Source: Myxococcales bacterium
Lineage (GTDB): Bacteria > Myxococcota > Myxococcia > Myxococcales > Myxococcaceae
Length of the DNA stretch: 64,000 nt
Assembly (NCBI GenBank): GCA_020846875.1
Contig: JADLDB010000055.1
Coordinates: 1 to 64,000, forward strand
Direction of reading: 5' to 3'
Below, piece by piece: positions 38,190 through 49,166 of the stretch. The position numbers and the translations under genes were made by a program. The notes under the pieces were generated by a model that did no database searches, was not told the DNA's origin, and was given only the letters and a program-made list of their open reading frames with translations. The stretch's first letter is position 1. Every line of letters begins with the position of its first letter.

Positions 38190-38291
38190 GTCGAAGGTCC
38201 TTTCCAGGAAGGAAGGCGAAGGGCGTAGCGGACGGGTTGGACAGCCGTCGGCCACGCCCCTCGCTCGTCAGTCCGTCACAGGCAGCGCGGG

Positions 38292-38843
38292 TCAGCTGGC
38301 CTTCTTCAGCTTCTGGGTGAGCGTCTCCTCACCCTTGTGCCAGTTGCACGGGCACAGCTCGTCCGTCTGCAGCCCGTCCAGCACGCGCAGCACCTCGTCC
38401 ACGTTGCGGCCCACCGACAGATCGTTGGCCGAGGCGTGGCGCACGACCCCGGTGGGATCGATCACGAACGTCGCGCGCAGGGCGACGCCCGCCGTGGGCT
38501 GCAACAACCCGAAGGCCTCAGCCATGGCGTGGTTCACGTGCAGCAGCGGGTGGTTGATCTTCCGCAGATCGGCGTGATCCTTGCGCCACGCGAGGTGGCT
38601 GTACTCGTTGTCCGTCGAGCCGCCCAGCACGACCGCGCCGCGATCGGCGAACTCCTTGGCCTTCTTGTCGAACTCGACGATCTCCGTCGGGCACACGAAG
38701 GTGAAGTCCTTGGGGTAGGTGTAGAAGACGATCCACTTCCCGGCGAAGTCCTTGTTGGTGACCGTCTTGAACTCCTGGCCCTTCTCGATGCTGACGCAAG
38801 CCTTGGTGGAAAAGTCGGGGGCCTTCGTTCCAGGGGAGAGCAT
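38292..38843 (-). CDS. ahpC: Peroxiredoxin AhpC
   Basis: Typical 2-Cys peroxiredoxin of 183 aa that reduces peroxides. The peroxidatic Cys is in FTFVCPTEI and the resolving Cys in DELCPCNWHKGE. A GAGGAA ribosome-binding site lies 6 bases before the ATG. It is between perR and ahpD, so electrons probably come from AhpD rather than AhpF. Regulation by the adjacent Fur/PerR protein is likely. Confidence 0.95.
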   Translation of the reverse strand: MLSPGTKAPDFSTKACVSIEKGQEFKTVTNKDFAGKWIVFYTYPKDFTFVCPTEIVEFDKKAKEFADRGAVVLGGSTDNEYSHLAWRKDHADLRKINHPLLHVNHAMAEAFGLLQPTAGVALRATFVIDPTGVVRHASANDLSVGRNVDEVLRVLDGLQTDELCPCNWHKGEETLTQKLKKAS

Positions 38844-38885
38844 GTGTGTTCCTCGCTTGCTTGGGTTGGTTGTTGGAGCTGCTGC

Positions 38886-39317
38886 TCAGCGCTTCGCCTT
38901 CTCTGCCTTGCCGCGGGACCCGCCGAGCTTCCGGCCCCGCATCACCACCATGTATTCGCGCACCTCGTAGTCCTTGAGCCGGCCCACGTCCCCCACCCTC
39001 ACCGCCTCCCAGGGCACGTCTTCGATCCGACCGGACTCGTCGTCGATGAAGTGGTGGTGGGCCTCGAGGCGGGGGTCGAACACCACCTTGCCCTCGGCCA
39101 GCACCAGCTGCCGCAGGATGCCCTTGTCCACGAAGAGGTTGAGCGTATTGTAGATCGTGGCCCGCGATACCATGGGGAAGCGGGCCTGCACGCGCTCGAG
39201 CACCTGGTCCGCCGACGGGTGGTCCTCGGTGGTGAGCACGTAGCCCGCCACCGCCAGCCGCTGGGCCGAAGGCTGAATGCCCGCGCCCCTCAAGGTCGTG
39301 ACCAGGTCTGGATTCAT
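38886..39317 (-). CDS. perR: Fur-family regulator, PerR-like
   Basis: Metal-dependent repressor of 143 aa. The winged HTH is in the first ~80 residues (RATIYNTLNLFVDKGILRQ) and the regulatory metal site includes EAHHHFIDDESGRI. There is no Cys at all, so the structural Zn site of classical Fur/PerR (paired CxxC) is missing, as in some PerR/Irr relatives. It heads perR-ahpC-ahpD and faces dps, so I infer peroxide-responsive control of these genes and of itself. Palindromes lie directly upstream (39325-39355). Confidence 0.9.
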   Translation of the reverse strand: MNPDLVTTLRGAGIQPSAQRLAVAGYVLTTEDHPSADQVLERVQARFPMVSRATIYNTLNLFVDKGILRQLVLAEGKVVFDPRLEAHHHFIDDESGRIEDVPWEAVRVGDVGRLKDYEVREYMVVMRGRKLGGSRGKAEKAKR

Positions 39318-39324
39318 TTCGGAC

Positions 39325-39355
39325 TTAGACCTAATCCAGAATTTGACGGCGTCAA
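39325..39355. promoter_or_regulatory. Putative PerR operator/promoter between perR and dps
   Basis: Two inverted repeats lie just upstream of the perR ATG: TTAG-AC-CTAA (39325-39334) and TTGACG-G-CGTCAA (39343-39355). The second contains a TTGACG -35-like hexamer read on the minus strand. Fur/PerR operators are AT-rich inverted repeats, so both are candidates for autoregulation and dps control. Confidence 0.5.
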
Positions 39356-39429
39356 CCCAAAACGAGGTTGAAACCGCCGCCGCCCTGCGTCATCTCAAGG
39401 AGTGACCCCCAACAGGAGGACGTGCGCAC

Positions 39430-39924
39430 ATGGCGAAGAAGGCGACGGCAGGGAGCATGGCGGTGGACATCGGGATCGCCGAGGGTGACCGGAAGGCGAT
39501 CGCGGAAGGCCTCAACGCGCTGCTGGCGGACACCTACGTGCTGTACCTGAAGACCCACGCGTTCCACTGGAACGTGGTGGGCCCGATGTTCCAGACGCTG
39601 CACCTGATGTTCGAGGCGCACTACAACGAGCTGTGGACGGCCACCGACGTGATCGCCGAGCGGATCCGCTCGCTGGGCCTGCCCGTGCGCGCCACCTGGA
39701 GCGAGTTCGCCCAGCTCTCCAGCATCCCCGAGGCGAGCGGCGTGCCCGAGGCCACCGCGATGGTGCGCGAGTTGGTGAAGGGCCACGAGGCCGCCGCCCG
39801 CACCGCCCGCAAGGTGTTCAGCCGCGCAGAGAAGGGCGCTGACGAGTCCACGGTGGACCTCCTCACCCAGCGGCTACAGGTCCACGAGAAGACCGCGTGG
39901 ATGCTCCGCAGCCTCCTGGCCTGA
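39430..39924 (+). CDS. dps: Dps-family DNA-binding ferritin-like protein
   Basis: Cytoplasmic 12-mer iron-storage and DNA-protection protein, 164 aa. The ferroxidase-interface residues are in KTHAFHWNVVGPMFQTLHLM and FEAHYNELWTATDVIAER. The N-terminus is short with a few Lys (MAKKATAG). A consensus AGGAGG lies 10 bases before the ATG. It is divergent from perR, which probably represses it. Confidence 0.93.
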   Translation: MAKKATAGSMAVDIGIAEGDRKAIAEGLNALLADTYVLYLKTHAFHWNVVGPMFQTLHLMFEAHYNELWTATDVIAERIRSLGLPVRATWSEFAQLSSIPEASGVPEATAMVRELVKGHEAAARTARKVFSRAEKGADESTVDLLTQRLQVHEKTAWMLRSLLA

Positions 39925-39947
39925 GGCCGTGGTAGTCCCCCAAGCCC

Positions 39948-41096
39948 GTGCTGCGCCTCGAGAACCCCGTCCAGCCCTACGCGTGGGGAAGCCTCACCGC
40001 GATCCCCGCGCTGCTCGGCCGCCCCCCCACCGGCGTCCCCCAGGCCGAGCTGTGGCTGGGCGCCCACCCCTCGGCGCCGTCGCAGGTGGTGGGCGACGCG
40101 GGCCTCGACGCGGTGATCGCCCGCGCCCCGCAGGCGCTGTTGGGCGAGCGGCTCGTAGCGCGCTTCGGCCCCACCCTGCCCTTCCTGCTCAAGGTGCTGG
40201 CCGCAAGTCAGCCCCTGTCGCTGCAAGCGCACCCCAGCCTCGCCCAGGCGAAGGAAGGCTTTGAGCGCGAGGAAGGCGCCGGCGTTGCGCGCACCGCCGC
40301 CCACCGCAACTACCGGGACACCAACCACAAGCCGGAGCTGATCTGCGCGCTGGGAAGATTCCACGCGCTCTGCGGCTTCCGCCGCCTCGCCGACTCGGTG
40401 AAGCTGTTCCGCGCGCTGGGCAAGCCGCTGGCCGAGCGCCTGGAGCAGGACGGCCTGCGCGCCACCTTCCAGCAGGTAGTGACGCTGCCCCCAGCGGATC
40501 AGCGCGCCCTGGCCTTCGCCACCGCCGAGGCGTGCGCCCGACGGCCTGCCCCCGGCTTCGAGGCCGAGTGCGCCTGGGCGGTGCGCCTCTCCAGGCAGTA
40601 CCCGGGGGACGTGGGCGTGGTGGGCGCGCTGCTGCTCAACCTCGTCACCCTGGAGGACGGCGACGCGCTGTACCTCCCCGCGGGCAACCTGCACGCGTAC
40701 CTGGAAGGCGTGGGCGTGGAGGTGATGGCCAACAGCGACAACGTGCTGCGCGGCGGGTTGACCCCCAAGCACGTCGACGTGAAGGAGCTGCTCAAGGTGC
40801 TGGACTTTGGCGACGGCCCGGCCCGGGTGCTGCGCCCTTCGGGCAGCCCGGAGGCCGTGTACGAGACGCCCGCGCCCGAGTTCCGCCTCTCACGCCTGGA
40901 CGTGGCGGGGCCGGTGGAGCTCGCCCGTCGAGGCCCGGAGCTGCTGCTGGTGATGCGCGGAGCGCTGGAGGTCAGCTGCGGCGAGGAGGTGCTGGACCTG
41001 GACCAGGGCGAGAGCCTCTTCGTGGGCGCCGACGAGGGGCCGCTGAAGCTCTTCGGCGAGGGGCTGCTCTTCCGCGCCACGGCGGGGGCGGCATGA
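39948..41096 (+). CDS. manA: Mannose-6-phosphate isomerase, class I
   Basis: Zinc enzyme of 382 aa interconverting fructose-6-P and mannose-6-P, feeding GDP-mannose and polysaccharide synthesis. Metal ligands are in SLQAHP and NHKPE and in PAGNLHAYLEG. The class I signature continues as MANSDNVLRGGLTPKHVD. GTG start 23 bases after dps. It overlaps the phosphoesterase gene by 4 bases (ATGA). Confidence 0.95.
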   Translation: MLRLENPVQPYAWGSLTAIPALLGRPPTGVPQAELWLGAHPSAPSQVVGDAGLDAVIARAPQALLGERLVARFGPTLPFLLKVLAASQPLSLQAHPSLAQAKEGFEREEGAGVARTAAHRNYRDTNHKPELICALGRFHALCGFRRLADSVKLFRALGKPLAERLEQDGLRATFQQVVTLPPADQRALAFATAEACARRPAPGFEAECAWAVRLSRQYPGDVGVVGALLLNLVTLEDGDALYLPAGNLHAYLEGVGVEVMANSDNVLRGGLTPKHVDVKELLKVLDFGDGPARVLRPSGSPEAVYETPAPEFRLSRLDVAGPVELARRGPELLLVMRGALEVSCGEEVLDLDQGESLFVGADEGPLKLFGEGLLFRATAGAA

Positions 41097-41977
41097 GGCT
41101 GGCCCACTTCTCGGACATCCACGTCACCCACTTCCCGCTGACCGGCTCCTTCACCATGAAGCGGCTGGCGGCGGTGGCCAGCTACAGCCTCGCCGGGCGC
41201 GGGCGACACTTCGTGGGCAGCGACGAGCGGATCGCCAGGCTGCTCGAGGACGTGGACTCGCTGGGCGTCGACCACGCGCTGTGCACCGGCGATCTCACCG
41301 GCGTGTCCACCGTGGGCGAGTTCAAGCGCGTCGCCCAGTTGTTCGGCCCGCGGCTGGATCAGCCCCAGAGGTTCACCGTCATCCCCGGCAACCACGATCG
41401 CTACGTGCGCGAGGCCGCCGGCCGCTTCGAGCAGCACTTCGCGAAGCTGTGCGAGGGCGCCCGCTTCCCCTTCGCCAAGGCGCTGCCCGGGGGCGTGACG
41501 CTGGTGGGCCTCGACGTCGCGCGGCCTTCGTCCGTCATCGACTCGTCTGGCCTCGCCGGGAAGGAGCAGCTGGGCCGGGTACAGGAGATCCTCACCGACG
41601 CGTCGCTCAAGGAGCGCTTCGTCGTCGTCGCGCTCCACTATGGGCTGCTGCGGGCGGAAGGGCAGCGCGATCGCAGGAGCCATGGCCTGCGCGATGATCT
41701 CGAGCTCATGGCGCTCGTCGATCGCGAGGACGTCACCGTCGACCTCGTCGTCCACGGCCACATGCACCGGCCGTACGTGGTGCCGACGAAGCGCCGGCAG
41801 ACCATCAACGCCGGCAGCGCGACGGATCTCCACGTGAAGGGCTGCGGCTACCACGTGTACGACCTCGATCCTCGCGCGTTCAAGGTGCGCATCGAGCGCC
41901 GGGAGTGGGACGCCGCGCGAGGACGGTACGCAGCCCGGGCGGATTCGCCGCTCAACCGCGAGTTCCCCACCCGGTAA
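41093..41977 (+). CDS. Calcineurin-like metallophosphoesterase
   Basis: Phosphoesterase of 294 aa with the five dimetal motifs: FSDIHVTH, CTGDLTG, PGNHDR, VVALHYG and VHGHMHRP. The substrate is not deducible; relatives include 3',5'-cyclic nucleotide phosphodiesterases (CpdA/Icc-type). Start ATG overlaps the manA stop, so the two are cotranscribed. Confidence 0.92.
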   Translation: MRLAHFSDIHVTHFPLTGSFTMKRLAAVASYSLAGRGRHFVGSDERIARLLEDVDSLGVDHALCTGDLTGVSTVGEFKRVAQLFGPRLDQPQRFTVIPGNHDRYVREAAGRFEQHFAKLCEGARFPFAKALPGGVTLVGLDVARPSSVIDSSGLAGKEQLGRVQEILTDASLKERFVVVALHYGLLRAEGQRDRRSHGLRDDLELMALVDREDVTVDLVVHGHMHRPYVVPTKRRQTINAGSATDLHVKGCGYHVYDLDPRAFKVRIERREWDAARGRYAARADSPLNREFPTR

Positions 41978-42028
41978 CCCCTTCTCCCCGGCCCTCTCCC
42001 CGCTGGCGCTGTTCAAGCGCGGCTGACG

Positions 42029-42400
42029 TCAGCGCTTCCGCTTCGCCTGCTTGTCGTACGTCACGGTCACGTCGGTGGCGATGCCGCCGCGGATGAACCA
42101 GTGCCCGTGCACGGTCAGCTTCCTCGGCGCGCAGGCCTTCACCAGGTCGTCGCAGATGGTGTTGGTGACGCGCTCGTGGAAGGCGCCTTCGTTGCGGTAG
42201 CTCCACAGGTACAGCTTCAGGCTCTTGAGTTCCACGCACTTCTTGTCCGGCACGTAGCGGATCTTGAAGTGCGCGAAGTCGGGCTGGCCGGTGAGCGGAC
42301 ACAGGCAGGTGAACTCGGGGCAGTCGAACTCGATCTCATAGTCGCGATCCGGCGCCGGGTTGTCGAAGCTTTCCAGGTGCTTGGTGGGCTGAGAAGGCAT
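42029..42400 (-). CDS. queF: NADPH-dependent 7-cyano-7-deazaguanine reductase QueF
   Basis: Reduces preQ0 to preQ1 in queuosine synthesis. 123 aa, matching the short YkvM-type enzyme. The substrate-binding Cys is in [16 protein letters not shown], and the NADPH motif is [20 protein letters not shown]. It is convergent with the phosphoesterase gene across 51 bases. Confidence 0.96.
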   Translation of the reverse strand: MPSQPTKHLESFDNPAPDRDYEIEFDCPEFTCLCPLTGQPDFAHFKIRYVPDKKCVELKSLKLYLWSYRNEGAFHERVTNTICDDLVKACAPRKLTVHGHWFIRGGIATDVTVTYDKQAKRKR

Positions 42401-42459
42401 GGCGGGCGCTCGTAGTACCGGGCTGGCGCGCGCAGCGCAATTGCGGCAAACGCTGCTGC

Positions 42460-43422
42460 GTGCAGACGGCCGGTGACATCGCCCGCGCGGTGGAGGTGCT
42501 CCGGGGAGGAGGCCTGGTCGCGCTGCCCACCGAGACGGTGTACGGCCTTGGCGCCGACGCGCAGAACGAGCTGGCGGCGCGGCGCATCTTCGCGGTGAAG
42601 GGCCGGCCGTCCACCCACCCTCTCATCGTCCACGTGGCCAGCCTGGAGGACGCGCGGGCGTGGGTGGCCGAGGTGCCTCCCGAAGGAGAGCTGCTGGCGC
42701 GCGCCTTCTGGCCCGGGCCGCTCACCCTGGTGCTGCGGCGCAGCGCGCTGGCGTCGGACACCGTCACCGGGGGACAGGACACGGTGGCGATCCGCGTGCC
42801 CGCGCACGAGGTGGCCTTGAAGCTGCTGCGCGCCTTCGACGGAGGCATCGCCGCGCCGTCCGCCAACCGCTTTGGGAAGGTGAGCCCCACTACCGCGCAG
42901 CACGTGCGGGAGGAACTGGGCGAGGACGTGGACTTCATCCTCGACGCGGGGCCGAGCCAGGTGGGCGTGGAGTCCACCATCGTCGACGTGACGGGAGCGG
43001 CACCGCGGCTGCTGCGTCCCGGAGGCCTGGCGCGCGAGGCGCTCGAGGAGGCGCTGGGGCGGCCGCTGGCGCTGGCCACGCAGGTCGCCGACGTGCGCGC
43101 CCCGGGGATGCTGGAGTCGCACTACGCCCCGCGGGCTGGCCTGTGGCTGGTGGACGCACCGCGCCTCGCCGCGGAGGCGTCGCGGAGACTCGACGAGGGC
43201 GTGCGGGTAGTGGTGCTGGCCCCGGCCAGCGCCGTCGCGCCGGCAGCCGTCATCCGGCTCGACGTCCCCGAGGACGCGACGGGCTTCGCCCAGGTGCTGT
43301 ACGCGCGGCTGCGCGAGGCGGATCGCCTGGGCGAGGTGATCCTCGCGGTGCCGCCGCCGGAGTCCGGGCTGGGGCTCGCGGTCAGAGACAGGCTCGCGCG
43401 TGCGGCCGCGCCGAGGCGGTGA
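42460..43422 (+). CDS. L-threonylcarbamoyladenylate synthase, Sua5 type
   Basis: Makes the TC-AMP intermediate for the t6A tRNA modification. 320 aa, GTG start. The YrdC domain has [27 protein letters not shown] and [12 protein letters not shown], with the KxR and SxN motifs. The ~100-residue C-terminal Sua5 domain follows after a DVTG linker. Divergent from queF across 59 bases. Confidence 0.95.
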   Translation: MQTAGDIARAVEVLRGGGLVALPTETVYGLGADAQNELAARRIFAVKGRPSTHPLIVHVASLEDARAWVAEVPPEGELLARAFWPGPLTLVLRRSALASDTVTGGQDTVAIRVPAHEVALKLLRAFDGGIAAPSANRFGKVSPTTAQHVREELGEDVDFILDAGPSQVGVESTIVDVTGAAPRLLRPGGLAREALEEALGRPLALATQVADVRAPGMLESHYAPRAGLWLVDAPRLAAEASRRLDEGVRVVVLAPASAVAPAAVIRLDVPEDATGFAQVLYARLREADRLGEVILAVPPPESGLGLAVRDRLARAAAPRR

Positions 43423-43632
43423 GGTGCGGCAGGCGCTGCTTGCGCCAGGAGGCGTTGGGGGCTCGAGCGCCGTCGTGCCCCTCTCGGAGCGCCGCAGCCT
43501 CGCGAAGCGCGTCGTGTACGTCGATGCCGAGGGTCGCTCCGTCGAGGTGCTCGAGACCGCCCCGTCGAGCTGGAGTCGGCGGTGCTCGCCGGGACGTCCG
43601 CGCCCTTGGGGGGCTGCCGAGCCGGCAGGGGC

Positions 43633-44016
43633 TCAGTGCAGCGCGTGGGGCTGCGCGAGGACGAACTCGGAGATCTTCGCCTCGAAGCGCGCACCGTCGC
43701 TGCGCTCCATCTGGTACTCGCCGCGCATCGTACCGAAGGGCGTGCGCAACATGGCCCAGCTCGTGTACTCGAAGGCCTCGCCCGGCTCGAGGCGCGGCTG
43801 CTTGCCCACCACGCCCTCGCCGCGGACCTCCTCCACCCGGCCGGTGGCGTCGGTGATGATCCAGTGGCGCGCGCGCAGCGTGGCGGTGCGCGCGCCGGTG
43901 TTCCGCACCTTCACCGTGTACTGGAAGGCCCACTGCCCCTTCTCCGGCGCGCTGCGCTCGGGCCAGAAGGTCGCCTCAACCTTCACCTGGATTCCGTCGG
44001 TGGTGGTCTCGGACAT
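43633..44016 (-). CDS. apaG: ApaG family protein
   Basis: Fibronectin-III-like fold protein of 127 aa, formerly annotated as Co2+/Mg2+ efflux protein. The family's GxGxxG motif is GEGVVG, and LEPGEAFEYTSW plus TPFGTMRGEYQM are characteristic. In-cell role remains unclear. It follows the TerC-family gene by 4 bases on the same strand, so the two are probably cotranscribed. Confidence 0.95.
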   Translation of the reverse strand: MSETTTDGIQVKVEATFWPERSAPEKGQWAFQYTVKVRNTGARTATLRARHWIITDATGRVEEVRGEGVVGKQPRLEPGEAFEYTSWAMLRTPFGTMRGEYQMERSDGARFEAKISEFVLAQPHALH

Positions 44017-44020
44017 GACT

Positions 44021-45007
44021 TCAGGGCTCCGGGCGCCCCACCGGCACCTCGAGGGCCACCGGCTGATCCTTCGGCTTGATGATCACCGACGCAAGGATGG
44101 ACACCGTCAGGCTGAGCGCGATGAAGCCCAAGGACACCCCGATGACGATCTTCTCGTGGTGGTGCGCCCACTCCGAGAAGGCCGTCTCCAGACACAGCTT
44201 CACGCCCACGAAGGCGAGGATGATCCCCAGCCCCACCTTGAGGTAGCGGAACTTGTCCATCAGCGACGACACCAGGAAGAACAGCGAGCGCAGCCCCAGG
44301 ATCGCGCAGGCGTTGGAGCTGAAGACGATGAAGGGATCCTGGCTGATCCCCAGCACGGCGGGGATCGAGTCCAGGGCGAACAGCAGGTCGCTCGTCTCTA
44401 CCACCAGCAGCACCAGGAAGAGCGGGGTCACCAGGCGGCGGCCTTCCTCCTTCACGACGAAGGCCAGCCCGTGCTCCTTCGTGGACACCGGCAGCACGCG
44501 ACGGGCCAGCTTCAGCACCTTGTTCGACTCGGGATCGACCTCGTCGTCTTGCGCGCCGGAGAAGAGCAGCTTCCACGCGGTGAAGAGGAGGAAGGCCCCG
44601 AAGAAGTAGAGGAGCCAGGTGAACTTTGCGACCAGCGCCGTGCCCAGGCCGATCATCGCGCCCCGCATCAGGAAGGCGCCGATGATGCCCCAGTAGAGCA
44701 GCCGGTGCTGCGCCGCCTTGGGCACCTTGAAGTACGAGAAGATGACGAGGAAGACGAAGAGGTTGTCGACCGACAGCGCGTACTCCACGACGTACGCGGT
44801 GAGGAACGGGAAGGCCGCCGTCGCCCCCCCGAGGTGGAAGAGCAGCCCGGCGAAGCCCAGGGACAGCGTCACCCACACCGCCGTCCACGCTGCGGCCTTC
44901 CTCGGGGTGATCTCCGAGCCGCGAGAGACCGAGAGATCGATGGCGATCACCACCACGACGCCGACGAGGAAGCCTGCCCAGAGGAGCGGAGTACCCACGA
45001 GAGTCAC
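44021..45007 (-). CDS. TerC/Alx family membrane protein
   Basis: Inner-membrane protein of 328 aa with about 8 helices, likely a metal ion (Mn2+-type) exporter as shown for Alx relatives. Acidic motifs of the family are VEYALSVDNLFVF and LLFALDSIPAV. A His-rich turn (EWAHHHEK) lies near the end. GTG start at 45007; a second GTG 9 bases in is possible. Only 71 bases separate it from glgX. Confidence 0.93.
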   Translation of the reverse strand: MTLVGTPLLWAGFLVGVVVVIAIDLSVSRGSEITPRKAAAWTAVWVTLSLGFAGLLFHLGGATAAFPFLTAYVVEYALSVDNLFVFLVIFSYFKVPKAAQHRLLYWGIIGAFLMRGAMIGLGTALVAKFTWLLYFFGAFLLFTAWKLLFSGAQDDEVDPESNKVLKLARRVLPVSTKEHGLAFVVKEEGRRLVTPLFLVLLVVETSDLLFALDSIPAVLGISQDPFIVFSSNACAILGLRSLFFLVSSLMDKFRYLKVGLGIILAFVGVKLCLETAFSEWAHHHEKIVIGVSLGFIALSLTVSILASVIIKPKDQPVALEVPVGRPEP

Positions 45008-45078
45008 CCCATGTATGGGCGGGACGCCGGAGGGTCAATCGACGGTTTCGCCGCGGCAGCCAAGGCTGGCAGGCGCCG

Positions 45079-47211
<2,133 letters not shown>

Positions 47212-47357
47212 GGGGAGCGCGGATACTACCCGCGCGCCTCGGAGCGCGGACGGTCGAGTTTCACGGCATGTGTGACGAGGTGGGCGTCTCCGGGGCGTGA
47301 CAGTCCAGCCCTGGCGGGGCTGGGGGGGTGGAAGGGCCGGGTGCTACGCGGTGGGGC

Positions 47358-48887
47358 ATGCGCCGCTCCGCACTCTGCATGCTGCTCTGGTTCCCGCTGG
47401 TGGCTTCTGCCGCGGACACCTGGACCACGCCGTTTCCCGGGGTGCGCAAGCTGTTCCGCACCACCTCCTCCCCCGCGCAGGAGATCCACGCGCTGGAGGT
47501 GAACCTGGACACGCCGGGCATCCGGCTGCGCAGCACTGCTTCGAGCGAGCGGCAACGCCGACCCTCGTCCTTCGCGGCGCTGGTGGGCGCGCAGTTGGCG
47601 GTGAACGCGGACTTCTTCAGCTACACGGACTACTCGACGTCCGGGCTCGCGGCGGGCAACGGCACGGCCTGGCCGGGGAGCGTGGACGGGACGGGCTCCG
47701 GCACGCTGGCCTTCGGGACGGGGCGCGTGGAGCTGGGGGCGAAGTCGGCCGTGGTGCCCTTCAACGGCACGTGGATGCAGGGCGTCGTCTCTGGGCATCC
47801 CGATCTGCTGCGCTCCGGGGCGGTCACCTCGAGCCAGCACACAGGCAGCCTGTGCACCGCGCGGCACCCGCGCACGGCGGTGGGGCTCTCGCAGGACTCG
47901 AAGAAGCTGTACCTGGTGGTCGTGGACGGCCGGCGGACCGGCGCAGCGGGGATGACGTGTGGGGAGTTGGCGGCGGTGCTGCAAGGGCTGGGCGCGTACC
48001 ACGCGATGAACCTGGACGGTGGCGGCTCCTCGGCGATGTACGTGCAGGGCCAGGGGGTGGTGAACCGGCCATCGGACGGCAGCGAGCGGGTGGTGGCGAA
48101 CCACCTGGCGATCTTCGCGCCCACGGCGGGCTCGCAGGGCACGCTGACCGGCGTCATCTACGAGTCGCCGGACACGACGAAGCGCCTGGCGGGCGCGACG
48201 GTGCAGGTGACGGGTGGGCCGCGCATCACCACCACGTCCACGGGGGTGTACAGCTTCTCGCTGCCGCCGGGCTCCTGGACGGTGACGGCGTCGAAGCCGG
48301 GCTACACGACGGGCACCGCGACGCGCACGGTGGCGTCGGGGCAGACCATCTGGGGATCCATCGGGCTGTCGCTGCTTCCGCCCACGGACACGGACGGCGA
48401 CGGCGTCACCGACACGGCCGACAACTGCCCCGACGACGCGAACGCCAGCCAGGCGGATCTGGACGCGGACGGCGACGGGGACGTCTGCGACGGAGACGAC
48501 GACGCGGACGGCGTGCCGGACGAGGACGACAACTGCCCGCGGGTAGCGAACATGAGCCAACTGGACGTCGACGGCGATCGAGTCGGAGATGCGTGTGATC
48601 CGAGCATCGACCCGGTGGACGCGGGCACAATCGACGCGGGGGTGCCCGAGGTGGACGCGGGCCTGGAGCCGGACGCAGGGCTGGGGCCGGACGCGGGGTT
48701 CGAGGAGCCAGGGCCAGACGCAGGCCAGGCAGAGGAGGCGGACGCGGGGGCACCGCCCAGGGACGATCCACCGGCGGAGGACGAGCCGTCGGCGCCGGGA
48801 GGCTGCTCAGCAGCGCCTGGGCTCCTGCCGCTGCTTGCGCTTGCTGCGCTCGTGTTCCGCCGCCGTCGACGCACGGGCGGGGCCTGA
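47358..48887 (+). CDS. Secreted phosphodiester glycosidase (NAGPA-like) with TSP3 repeats and MYXO-CTERM tail
   Basis: Exported protein of 509 aa. A signal peptide (RRSALCMLLWFPLVASA) leads to the NAGPA-type domain (about 30-265), whose signature AMNLDGGGSSAMYV is clear; this family hydrolyses sugar-1-phosphodiesters. One carboxypeptidase-regulatory-like beta domain follows (268-345). Thrombospondin-type-3 calcium repeats come next (DTDGDGVTDTADNCP, about 352-415), then an Asp/Ala-rich linker (VDAGLEPDAG). The C-terminus is MYXO-CTERM-like: GGCSAAPG, a hydrophobic helix, then RRRRR. ATG at 47358 is preceded by GGTGGGG. Confidence 0.88.
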   Translation: MRRSALCMLLWFPLVASAADTWTTPFPGVRKLFRTTSSPAQEIHALEVNLDTPGIRLRSTASSERQRRPSSFAALVGAQLAVNADFFSYTDYSTSGLAAGNGTAWPGSVDGTGSGTLAFGTGRVELGAKSAVVPFNGTWMQGVVSGHPDLLRSGAVTSSQHTGSLCTARHPRTAVGLSQDSKKLYLVVVDGRRTGAAGMTCGELAAVLQGLGAYHAMNLDGGGSSAMYVQGQGVVNRPSDGSERVVANHLAIFAPTAGSQGTLTGVIYESPDTTKRLAGATVQVTGGPRITTTSTGVYSFSLPPGSWTVTASKPGYTTGTATRTVASGQTIWGSIGLSLLPPTDTDGDGVTDTADNCPDDANASQADLDADGDGDVCDGDDDADGVPDEDDNCPRVANMSQLDVDGDRVGDACDPSIDPVDAGTIDAGVPEVDAGLEPDAGLGPDAGFEEPGPDAGQAEEADAGAPPRDDPPAEDEPSAPGGCSAAPGLLPLLALAALVFRRRRRTGGA

Positions 48888-49166
48888 GCAGGTCGCTCCT
48901 GTGCGGTGAACGACCTCGGGCGTACCGAGCGGGCTGGCACTGGATTGGGGAGTCCGGATCGCCGTGCGGCGGGGCCGTGGTCCCCCCGGGGCCAGGCCCG
49001 AAGGCCGGGTCCCCTCGTCAAGAGGTGAAGGGGTGAAGGGGCTGCCGCGCGCTGGGCGACACGCCTCTCCCTGCGCACCATCGTTCGCTCAAGGCCGCTG
49101 CTTCAACCCGATCAAGTGCCGCGCGAGAGCTCGACGCGCTGGTTTGCCTCGCGTGCGGCGGGCGAG
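48888..49166. other. Convergent intergenic region with GC-rich inverted repeats
   Basis: 279 bases between two converging genes. It contains adjacent short hairpins, for example GGCCCG-AAGGC-CGGGTC at 48995-49011 and GGGGCC-GTG-GTCCCC at 48971-48985. Without T tracts they are weak as intrinsic terminators. GTGAAGGG-type direct repeats lie at 49022-49040. No gene is seen. Confidence 0.4.

Noticed and set aside
45008-45078. yybP-ykoY (Mn2+) riboswitch upstream of the TerC gene
   Set aside because: Only 71 bases separate it from glgX and I could not see the conserved riboswitch core.
48888-49166. Intrinsic terminator
   Set aside because: Hairpins are present but no T tract follows; kept only as an intergenic feature with low confidence.
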